Source: Eutrophocola sp964490145
Lineage (GTDB): Bacteria > Pseudomonadota > Gammaproteobacteria > Pseudomonadales > Pseudohongiellaceae
Assembly (NCBI GenBank): GCA_964490145.1
Contig: CAZBBS010000021.1
Location: 1-38,807, forward strand
Reading direction: 5' to 3'
DNA: 38,807 bases
Shown: positions 32,646 to 38,807 of the stretch, piece by piece
Numbering within the stretch: the stretch's first letter is position 1
How the letters are laid out: each line of letters opens with the position of its first letter
Program-made: the position numbers and the translations under genes
Notes under the pieces: model-generated
The model's input: only the letters and a program-made list of their open reading frames with translations
What the model was told of the DNA's origin: nothing
Database searches by the model: none

Positions 32646-33524
32646 ATGATGAATCTGCTCAAACAACCGCTAACCCATTTCCTGCTGGTCGGGGTGGTGA
32701 TCTTTGCGGCTTACCAGTTCAGCGATCAACCTGTCGAAGAAAGCGTGTTGAATGACAAGGTCATCAACGTGGATCGCACCAGCCTGCTTAACTTCATGCA
32801 ATTTCGCGCCCAGGCCTTCCAGCCCGAGTTGTTCAGCCAGCAGCTTGATGCCCTGGATGATGCCGGGCGCCAACGTCTGATTGATGACTTTGTCCGTGAG
32901 GAAGCCATGTATCGAGAAGCCCTCGCCATGGGCATGGACCAGGGCGATTACATCATCCGCCAGCGCCTGGTGCAGAAGGTGGAGTTTCTGCTGGAAAACC
33001 TGGTCAATCAGGCTCTGGAGGCCAATGAGGACACCATTCAGGCTTTCTATGAATCCCATCGGGATGACTACCAGGTGGATTCGGTATATACCTTCACCCA
33101 CATCTTTTTTGACGGCGATGAGCGTGGTTGGGATGAGGCAAAAAATCAGGCCCTGGCCCTGCTGGATTCCCCGGCCATTGCCGACACCGGCTTCAACGAT
33201 GCCGGCCTTCATGGCGACCGCTATCCTTTTTTGCAGAACTACGTGGATCGCACGCGTGATTTCGTGGTCAACAATTTCAACGAGGATTTTGTCGTCGCAC
33301 TGGATGGTTATACACCGGGTGATGCAAACTGGTATGGCCCCCTGCAATCCCGCTACGGCTGGCACCTGGTAATGCTGCTGCGGCGCAGTGATCCGTACAT
33401 TCCTGCCCTGGATGACATTCGTGAGCGGGTCATTGATGACTGGCGTTATGAAACAGCGCTGGATAATCGCCGCGAAGCCGAAGACCGGGTGGTGGATGAT
33501 TACGAGGTCAGGGTAGCCCTGTGA
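32646..33524 (+). CDS. Membrane-anchored parvulin-like peptidyl-prolyl isomerase
   Basis: 292 aa from ATG 32646; the frame opens earlier at 32574 but the added residues overlap the probable promoter. One N-terminal anchor helix (PLTHFLLVGVVIFAAY) is followed by a SurA/PpiD-like chaperone helical part (DDFVREEAMYREALAMG) and a degenerate parvulin domain: YTFTHIFF at the start and WYGPLQSRYGWHLVMLL with DIRERVIDDW at the end. The expected location is the periplasmic face of the inner membrane. Its stop overlaps the GTG of the HupE/UreJ-type gene (GTGA), and this pair recurs in many proteobacteria as far as I recall. It may help fold that membrane protein or an exported partner. Confidence 0.8.
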   Translation: MMNLLKQPLTHFLLVGVVIFAAYQFSDQPVEESVLNDKVINVDRTSLLNFMQFRAQAFQPELFSQQLDALDDAGRQRLIDDFVREEAMYREALAMGMDQGDYIIRQRLVQKVEFLLENLVNQALEANEDTIQAFYESHRDDYQVDSVYTFTHIFFDGDERGWDEAKNQALALLDSPAIADTGFNDAGLHGDRYPFLQNYVDRTRDFVVNNFNEDFVVALDGYTPGDANWYGPLQSRYGWHLVMLLRRSDPYIPALDDIRERVIDDWRYETALDNRREAEDRVVDDYEVRVAL

Positions 33525-34540
33525 GCGATATGGGAAAAATAAAAACGGGGCTTTGCCGTGTGCTGACCACTGTCCTGTTGCTGGTGGCGTTACCAGCGGC
33601 AGCCCATGATGCCCGTCCTGCGGTCATTGCCATCACCGAGCAGTTGCCGGGCATTTTCCAGTTCATGGTGCGGGTCCCCGAAACCGTCGAGGTCGGCAAC
33701 ATGCCTCAGGTTGTCTGGCCCGGGCATTGTGAAGCGCCTGTGATACAGCCCGGTCTGGGGACTGCGACCGGGTCGGTGCGATGTGATGGTGGTCTTTATG
33801 GGCACGCTTTGTCACTGGACTACCCTTACTACAACCCCTCCCTGGCCAGTTTTTACCGGCTGACGCTCATGGATGGCAGCACCCTGACGGCGATGCTGGC
33901 CCCGACAAAGGATCAATGGGACATTCCGGAAGAGCCAACCCCGGGGAATGTCGCTGCCCAGTATTTGCAGCTCGGTATTGAGCATATTATCGGCGGTGCG
34001 GATCACCTGCTGTTTGTTCTTGGCCTGTTGGTGATTGCGAAGACCCTGCGCCGAATCCTGTGGACTATTACCGGCTTCACCATTGCCCATTCCATCACGC
34101 TGTCGTTGTCGGCCCTTGGCCTGGTGAATATCCCTATCGTGCCGGTGGAAGCAACCATTGCCTTGTCTATCGTGTTTCTGGCGCACGAGATCAGTCGTGA
34201 TCATCGTCATAGCCTGACCTATCGCTTTCCCCTGATCGTGTCATTCAGTTTCGGGCTGCTCCATGGCCTGGGTTTTGCCAGTGCCCTGGGGGAAATTGGT
34301 CTGGTGGAAAGAGAGATACTGATTTCCCTGCTGTTTTTCAATCTCGGTGTGGAAGTAGGGCAGATTGCCTTCATCCTGGTGGTCAGTGCGCTGATCTGGG
34401 TGATCTACAGACTGCAGCAGCAAAGCAGGGTCCTGACCGAGGCCATGACCCTGCGACGGGTAGAAACCGCTGCCGCCTACCTGATCGGTATTCCGTCATC
34501 CTATTGGTTGATCGATCGCGTGGCGCAGTTCCTGATCTGA
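33521..34540 (+). CDS. HupE/UreJ-family membrane protein with extracytoplasmic N-terminal domain
   Basis: 339 aa from GTG 33521 (GTGA overlap with the isomerase stop); ATG 33530 is an alternative. A signal peptide (LLLVALPAAAHDARP) precedes about 110 residues of periplasmic beta domain, then six or so helices with the HupE/UreJ marks: GIEHIIGGADHLLFVLGLLV (HxxxGxDHLLF), FTIAHSITLSLSALG, FLAHEISRD, and LLHGLGFASALGEIG. The conserved His and Asp suggest transition-metal transport, nickel in hydrogenase and urease systems. No urease or hydrogenase gene is nearby, and this long-form version with an exported domain may handle another metal. Confidence 0.82.
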   Translation: MSDMGKIKTGLCRVLTTVLLLVALPAAAHDARPAVIAITEQLPGIFQFMVRVPETVEVGNMPQVVWPGHCEAPVIQPGLGTATGSVRCDGGLYGHALSLDYPYYNPSLASFYRLTLMDGSTLTAMLAPTKDQWDIPEEPTPGNVAAQYLQLGIEHIIGGADHLLFVLGLLVIAKTLRRILWTITGFTIAHSITLSLSALGLVNIPIVPVEATIALSIVFLAHEISRDHRHSLTYRFPLIVSFSFGLLHGLGFASALGEIGLVEREILISLLFFNLGVEVGQIAFILVVSALIWVIYRLQQQSRVLTEAMTLRRVETAAAYLIGIPSSYWLIDRVAQFLI

Positions 34541-34562
34541 TAATACCGTTGCCGCTGCTGGA

Positions 34563-35320
34563 TTAGCGCGGACCAATCACGATGTCACCGGACACGGTCG
34601 AGATTTCCACATTGCCGCCAGGCAGCAAGTCCAGGGACACAATCACGTGACCACTAATAGAAGATGCTTCCAGGTCACCCACCTTGCCCAGGTCCAGTTG
34701 CACAGAACCGCTGACGCTTTCAGCATCCACCCGTTCAGCCGGGGTGTTGTACATGATGGAACCCATGACCGCGCTGTAGTTGACCCTCGTGCCTTTGGAA
34801 TTGGTGTCACGCACCTGACCGGTGACGGTGGATAGATGGATGCGGCCGTCCAGATCGGTGGCTTCGATGGAGCCATTGACAGTCTCGATGTCGACATGCC
34901 CGCTCAGCTTGCTTGCTTCGATGGGACCATTGACGATTTCCACCTGAGTGTTGCCCGTGATACCGGTGATCACCAGGTCGACATTGATGCCTTCCAACCG
35001 CACCGTACTGTTTTCCGGCATGGAAACGTCCAGTTCAGTCCGGTCACTGTCATCCATACAGCCAAACTAGCCCTTGCAGTTGCGGTCAAAAAGCCGCTTG
35101 TGGAATATTCATAGCCCTCAGACTGCTCACTGAGCTTGCCGGTAAACTTCATCTGTTTGCGAGTGCAGCTGGTGATGATGACATTACCCTGGATCAACTC
35201 AATGTCCAGCATCTGGTTTGCTTCGGCGTCATGAACTTCATCGATTTTCTTGAAGGCCAGTGCCAAGTGAAGACTTAGGGTAAAATTGGTCAGGATGATC
35301 TGCAATGTTGTAGTTCTCAT
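34563..35320 (-). pseudogene. Exported DUF4097-type beta-repeat protein, frameshifted
   Basis: Two overlapping frames make one protein. The first (from ATG 35320) gives a signal peptide ending LALAF, then KIDEVHDAEANQMLDIELIQ, GNVIITSCTRKQMKFTGKL and SEQSEGYEYSTSGF. The second, in another phase, runs from 35057 to the stop at 34563 with the repeats GSIEATDLDGRIHLSTVTGQ and SISGHVIVSLDLLPGG typical of the family beta-helix. A one-base indel is needed between about 35069 and 35040, because the second frame is closed upstream by TAG at 35067-35069. The total of 758 bases is not a multiple of three. The family sits in the periplasm or cell surface and its role is not well known. Confidence 0.72.
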
Positions 35321-35622
35321 ATCAGTGAACATCAGATAGTCGGGGTCCTTGGTGAGGGTCACATATATACCCTGTTCAGCATTTTATTTTGCGGGCATTC
35401 TTGCGCTGTTCTCCTGCGTTGGCTGGGCCTTCTTTGCCCAGTTCAGGATCGAGAGAAGCTAGACAACGTCATTATTCGCTTCAAGCCTGCATTCCTTGCG
35501 GGCCGCTTGCAGTCTGATGGGGTGGCACAGCTTAAAGATGTTTTGATCGGCACTTTCCCTTATTATGGCGCCCCTGACGCTAAACAGGCTGACCTGAATG
35601 AGTCAGCGAAAGAACAGAGGGC
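35321..35622. other. Intergenic region upstream of the short-chain dehydrogenase
   Basis: No gene is supported. An open frame at 35507-35734 runs into the dehydrogenase gene in another phase and has no family features. A weak hairpin CTGGGC/GCCCAG lies at about 35423-35442. No clear promoter hexamers were found. Confidence 0.5.
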
Positions 35623-35631
35623 ATTACTATC
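35616..35631 (+). promoter_or_regulatory. Ribosome site and probable AUC start codon of the dehydrogenase
   Basis: AGAGGG at 35616-35621 is followed after 7 bases by ATC at 35629-35631. The frame is closed by TGA at 35599-35601, and there is no ATG, GTG or TTG in frame until 35692, inside the NAD-binding helix. ATT at 35623 is only one base from the purine run. Confidence 0.62.
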
Positions 35632-36462
35632 AAGACGTTCAATGGAAAAACTGCACTCATCACTGGCGGTGCATCGGGCATCGGCCTGGGTATGGCAAAG
35701 GCCTTTGCCGAGCAGGGTATGCAACTGGCGCTGATCGATATTGATGCGGTCAAACTGGCCGATGCACAGAAGGCATTTGATGAAGCGGGTGTTACCGCCA
35801 AAACCTGGCAGGTGGATATCACCGAGATGGCTGCTGTGAAGGCGGCGGTGGGTGATGCCCGACAGGCGCTTGGCAGTATCAATGTGGTGTGTGCCAATGC
35901 CGGGGTCAGCGGGATCATGAAGCCGCTGAATGAGATCAGTGTGGAAGACTGGGACTGGATAGTTGACGTCAATATCAAGGGCGCGCTGTATACCGTGCAG
36001 TCCTGCCTGCCTTTTCTGATGGAGAATCCGAACGAGGCCCATATCGTCATCACCAGTTCCATCAGCGGCCTGCGCGTGCATGAGCCCAGCCGTCATCAGG
36101 GCATGTACAACACCACCAAGTTTGCCATGGTGGGTTTCGGTGAAGCGCTGAAGGTGGACCTGGCTGAACACGGCATAGGTGTGTCCATTCTCTGCCCGGG
36201 TGTGGTGAATACCGATATCTCCCATTCAGCGCGAAATCGTCCGGCCAAATACGGTGGTGCAGTGGAGACCAGTGAAGGCCATGACCTGGCCAAGCTGGCA
36301 GCCTCGGGTACCGATCCATTGCAATTCGGACGCTGGGTGCTCAAGGCAATCAAACTGAACAGGCTGCATGTGATTACCCACCCGGAAGGCCGGGGACAGG
36401 TGGCGGCGCGTCATGAGCGGATACTGGCGGCCTTTGATGCCAGCGGGGATATCACCGGCTGA
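35629..36462 (+). CDS. Short-chain dehydrogenase/reductase (classical SDR)
   Basis: 277 aa when started at ATC 35629, giving (M)KTFNGKTALITGGASGIG, a normal SDR opening with the cofactor motif TGGASGIG at 12-19. Starting at the first ATG (35692) would delete this motif. Further marks: CANAGVSG, Ser in VITSSISG, and the catalytic Tyr160-x-x-x-Lys164 in MYNTTKFAMVG, then CPGVVNTDIS. The Asp after the second strand (LALIDID) favours NAD(H). Classical SDRs of this type oxidise alcohols or hydroxysteroid-like and cyclic substrates. It stands alone between a pseudogene and hppA; a role with the dikinase-carboxylase operon 4 kb away is possible but unsupported. Confidence 0.82.
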   Translation: MKTFNGKTALITGGASGIGLGMAKAFAEQGMQLALIDIDAVKLADAQKAFDEAGVTAKTWQVDITEMAAVKAAVGDARQALGSINVVCANAGVSGIMKPLNEISVEDWDWIVDVNIKGALYTVQSCLPFLMENPNEAHIVITSSISGLRVHEPSRHQGMYNTTKFAMVGFGEALKVDLAEHGIGVSILCPGVVNTDISHSARNRPAKYGGAVETSEGHDLAKLAASGTDPLQFGRWVLKAIKLNRLHVITHPEGRGQVAARHERILAAFDASGDITG

Positions 36463-36514
36463 ACAAGCGGTTGATCAAATACATTCAGCAAAGCAGTTGA
36501 AGAACAGGGTTGCA

Positions 36515-36529
36515 GATTGCCGGGCAATC
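36515..36529 (+). repeat. 7-bp palindromic hairpin before hppA
   Basis: GATTGCC-G-GGCAATC, extended by CAG/CTG with a bulge, lies 53 bases after the dehydrogenase stop and about 100 bases before the pyrophosphatase start. There is no T tract; it could be an operator or a weak terminator. Confidence 0.4.
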
Positions 36530-36628
36530 CTGTGGTATGAATTGCTGTCCTGATTGATTTACCGCACGCTCTTGTACTGATATTGCTTTATAGTTTCCCG
36601 TATATCCCCAGATATCGCGGAACAGCGC

Positions 36629-38632
36629 ATGCTTATTGACTGGTTACCCATCCTGATGTCCCTGCTCGGTATGTTCACCGCCTGGATCATCTTTCGGAAA
36701 ATATCCTCTGCGCCAGCTGGTGAGGCGGCGACACGGGAAATTGCCGACAACATTCACCTTGGTGCCATGGTGTTCATCCGCCAGGAGTATTCGGTACTGG
36801 CGGTGTTTGTCTTCACAGTGGTATTAATTCTTACCTTTACCTCCGGTACCGGTGCCGGTCTGGTTTTCCTGGCGGGTTCGGTCAGTTCCGCCTTTGCCGG
36901 CTTTATCGGCCTGTTCACCGCCACGCGAGCCAACGTGCGTACCGCCGTGGCCGCCCGGGATCATGGGATCGCCAGTGCCCTGAGTCTTGCCTTCCTGAGT
37001 GGGTCGGTGATGGGGATGGTGGTGTCGTCCATTGGCTTGCTGGGTCTGGGTGGCCTGACCCTGCTGTATATGAGCCGGCTGGACAGCCTGGTCAACCTCA
37101 ATTATTTCGCCATGGGGGCCTCCAGTGTGGCGCTGTTTGCCCGTGTGGGAGGGGGAATCTTCACCAAAAGTGCGGACATGGGCGCTGATCTGGTGGGCAA
37201 GCTCGAAGCACGAATTTCCGAGGATGATCCCCGCAATGCCGGCGTGATTGCCGACAACGTGGGTGACAACGTCGGTGACGTGAATGGCATGGGCGCCGAT
37301 ATCTTTGAGTCCTATGTGGGCTCCAACGTGGCCGCCATCGCCATAGCCGCCACCATGGCAGCGACAGAAGTGGCCGCTATCGGGAGCCGGGAGCAGCTGC
37401 TCATGCTGCCCCTGGTGCTGTCATCCGCCGGTCTGCTGGCGTCCATCATTGGGGTGTGGACCGTCAGGTTGTTCTGTCACCAGTCGCCGGTCAGGGCGCT
37501 GCAAAGTGGCGTCCTTACGGCAACCATCCTGTTTCTGGTACTGGCCTGGATAGTGATTCGTCACACCAGTCTGGATGTCAATTTCTGGTGGGTGATCGCC
37601 ATGGGCACCGGCACAGGTATTGTGATTGGCCTGGTGACCGAGTACTACACGGAAGGTCCGCCGGTCAGGGCGATAGCCCGGGCAGGGCATACAGGTCCGG
37701 CGACGGTCATTATCAAAGGGCTTTCGGTCGGCATGATATCCATCATCATCCCCCTGTTAACACTTGGTGCCGTAATTTATGGCGCCACCCACCTGGCCGG
37801 GTTGTACGGGATCGCCATAGCCGCAGTCAGTATGCTGGCCACGGTGGGCATGATCATGGCCATTGATGCCTATGGCCCGGTGGCAGATAACGCCGGCGGG
37901 ATTGCCGAGATGGCGGGCATGGGCAAAGCCACCCGCGATATTACCGACTCCCTGGATCAGCTGGGCAATACTACCGCTGCCATTGGCAAAGGCTTCGCTA
38001 TCGGCGCCGCTGCCCTGACCTCGCTGGCATTGATCAGTGCCTATGTGCAGGTGATTTCCCTAAAGACACCGGACTTTACACTGGTCATTACCAACCCCGT
38101 GGTGCTGGTGGGCATGTTCATCGGCGGGATGCTGCCCTTTGTCTTTGCTTCCCTGACCATGACGGCTGTAGGCGATGCCGCTGGTGAGATGATCGAAGAA
38201 ATCCGCCGCCAGTTCCGGGAAGTCAAAGGGCTGATGGAAGGCACCGCCAAGCCGGACTATGCCCGCTGTACGGCCATTGCCACACAGGCAGCACTCAAGC
38301 GCATGATATTGCCGTGTCTGATTGCGGTGCTGTCACCTGTGGTGGTTGGATTCGGACTTGGCCCTTACGCCCTGGGTGGTTTGTTGGGGGGATCGTTGCT
38401 AACGGGCATCCTGCTGGCCCTGATCATGGCCAATGCGGGCGGTGCCTGGGACAATGCCAAGAAATACATTGAGCGTGGAAACGAAGGCGGCAAGGGTTCA
38501 GAAGCCCACGATGCCACCATCGTAGGCGATACCGTTGGCGACCCTTTCAAGGACACCTCAGGGCCGTCGTTGAACATTTTGATCAAGGTGCTGGCCATCT
38601 GCAGTCTGGTCTTGGCGCCCTATATACAGTAA
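36629..38632 (+). CDS. hppA: Membrane-bound ion-pumping pyrophosphatase (K+-dependent, Na+-type marks)
   Basis: 667 aa with about 16 membrane helices. The PPi site is complete: GADLVGKLE (Asp187, Lys191, Glu193), EDDPRNAGVIADNVGDNVGD, and the C-terminal DNAKKYIE and DTVGDPFKDTSGPS. At the potassium switch, GNTTAAIGKGF (446-456) has Ala450 and Gly453, the pair seen in K+-dependent enzymes; K+-independent proton pumps have Lys and Thr. The gate glutamate is Glu227 in ADIFESYVGS, the place used by sodium-pumping enzymes, while plant-type proton pumps have it four residues later. So a K+-dependent Na+-PPase is most likely. It couples PPi breakdown to ion export across the inner membrane. A TATAGT -10-like box is at 36589. 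Confidence 0.93.
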   Translation: MLIDWLPILMSLLGMFTAWIIFRKISSAPAGEAATREIADNIHLGAMVFIRQEYSVLAVFVFTVVLILTFTSGTGAGLVFLAGSVSSAFAGFIGLFTATRANVRTAVAARDHGIASALSLAFLSGSVMGMVVSSIGLLGLGGLTLLYMSRLDSLVNLNYFAMGASSVALFARVGGGIFTKSADMGADLVGKLEARISEDDPRNAGVIADNVGDNVGDVNGMGADIFESYVGSNVAAIAIAATMAATEVAAIGSREQLLMLPLVLSSAGLLASIIGVWTVRLFCHQSPVRALQSGVLTATILFLVLAWIVIRHTSLDVNFWWVIAMGTGTGIVIGLVTEYYTEGPPVRAIARAGHTGPATVIIKGLSVGMISIIIPLLTLGAVIYGATHLAGLYGIAIAAVSMLATVGMIMAIDAYGPVADNAGGIAEMAGMGKATRDITDSLDQLGNTTAAIGKGFAIGAAALTSLALISAYVQVISLKTPDFTLVITNPVVLVGMFIGGMLPFVFASLTMTAVGDAAGEMIEEIRRQFREVKGLMEGTAKPDYARCTAIATQAALKRMILPCLIAVLSPVVVGFGLGPYALGGLLGGSLLTGILLALIMANAGGAWDNAKKYIERGNEGGKGSEAHDATIVGDTVGDPFKDTSGPSLNILIKVLAICSLVLAPYIQ

Positions 38633-38677
38633 ATTTACACCCATAACTTGCAACACCATTTAAACGAGGTATCAGTA

Positions 38678-38807
38678 ATGGCAACAACTCTGGATTTGAA
38701 CGATAAACAGCAGGAAATTCTCAGGGAAATCCTGGACAGCGCAGTAAGTGATTTGCGGTACGAAATTGCCGACACTGACAACTCTGAATTCAAGGACAAC
38801 CTGAAGG
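38678..38807 (+). CDS. Small conserved hypothetical protein, N-terminal part (runs off the window)
   Basis: ATG 38678 has GAGGT seven bases upstream. The 43 visible codons read LDLNDKQQEILREILDSAVS then DLRYEIADTDNSEFKDNLK and continue past the edge. The charged helical make-up, with an (I)LxxxLxxxLSDLRxEIADTD-like pattern, matches small uncharacterised proteins I recall from proteobacteria, often next to stress genes. No function can be given. It starts 45 bases after hppA on the same strand. Confidence 0.75.
   Translation, partial: MATTLDLNDKQQEILREILDSAVSDLRYEIADTDNSEFKDNLK

Noticed and set aside
35069..35095. Programmed -1 frameshift at the TTTTT run in the DUF4097-type gene
   Set aside because: A slip there would enter the second frame before the TAG at 35067-35069 and stop at once.
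35507..35734. 75-codon frame before the short-chain dehydrogenase
   Set aside because: It overlaps the conserved Rossmann start of the dehydrogenase in another phase and shows no family features.
1..38807. Reassignment of TAG to an amino acid in this genome
   Set aside because: At least five intact genes (L17, flavoprotein, second symporter, TPR protein, PilZ protein) end at TAG at the normal family length, so TAG works as a stop.

Overview
The window reads as one contiguous piece of a gammaproteobacterial chromosome, probably from a marine or otherwise sodium-rich setting. The left edge holds the last 33 codons of ribosomal protein L17, which resembles the E. coli protein closely. The rest is a mosaic of catabolic and transport genes: two sodium:solute symporters, a lactate-permease-type carrier, an ArsB/NhaD-type carrier, a TonB-dependent receptor, and a membrane pyrophosphatase with sequence marks of the potassium-dependent, sodium-pumping type. 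No tRNA, rRNA, CRISPR array, insertion sequence or phage gene was seen. The genus cannot be named from this sequence.

Layout. 1-3592 (+): L17 end, a class V alanine/serine-glyoxylate-type aminotransferase, an exported fumarylacetoacetase-family protein, and a glutaminase broken by one in-frame TAG. 3611-6765 (-): a sodium:solute symporter followed by a PyrD-PyrK fusion flavoprotein. 6981-13069 (+): lactate-permease-type carrier, a p-cresol-methylhydroxylase-type flavoprotein with its small cytochrome c, an exported metallo-beta-lactamase-fold hydrolase (these last three overlap at their ends), and a second symporter that appears to start at AUC. 13132-15817 (-): a TonB receptor with a CxxC pair in its plug, overlapping a thioredoxin-like exported protein. 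16303-18499 (+): an exported TPR/TonB-C-like protein and a PilZ protein. 18564-22384 (-): an exported esterase, and the overlapping set ppa, HAD phosphatase, family 9 glycosyltransferase. 22852-24719 (+): ArsB/NhaD-type carrier and an amber-broken NTF2-like protein.

24742-31474 (-) is the most interesting region. It is one co-directional run encoding a split dikinase (a 604-aa substrate/phosphohistidine subunit and a 349-aa ATP-grasp subunit, the subunit plan of phenylphosphate synthase), then a biotin carrier, a biotin carboxylase, a carboxyltransferase, and an exported NTF2-like protein. An IclR-type regulator is divergent from it (31656-32480). The carboxyltransferase keeps the catalytic lysine and metal-binding histidines but has lost the arginine that pyruvate carboxylase uses to hold pyruvate. 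My reading is an ATP-driven system that phosphorylates an enol or phenol-like compound and then carboxylates it with biotin-bound CO2. The substrate is unknown.

32646-38807: a parvulin-like anchored isomerase with a HupE/UreJ-type membrane protein (+), a frameshifted DUF4097-type protein (-), a short-chain dehydrogenase that also seems to start at AUC (+), the membrane pyrophosphatase (+), and the start of a small conserved hypothetical protein (+).

A theme across the window is genes with single-base peculiarities. Two genes are interrupted by TAG where the family has Leu or Trp, one is frameshifted, and two have a good Shine-Dalgarno sequence exactly 7 nt before ATC with no ATG, GTG or TTG available. 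Either the lineage is eroding these genes and tolerates rare start codons, or the consensus sequence contains errors; raw reads would tell.
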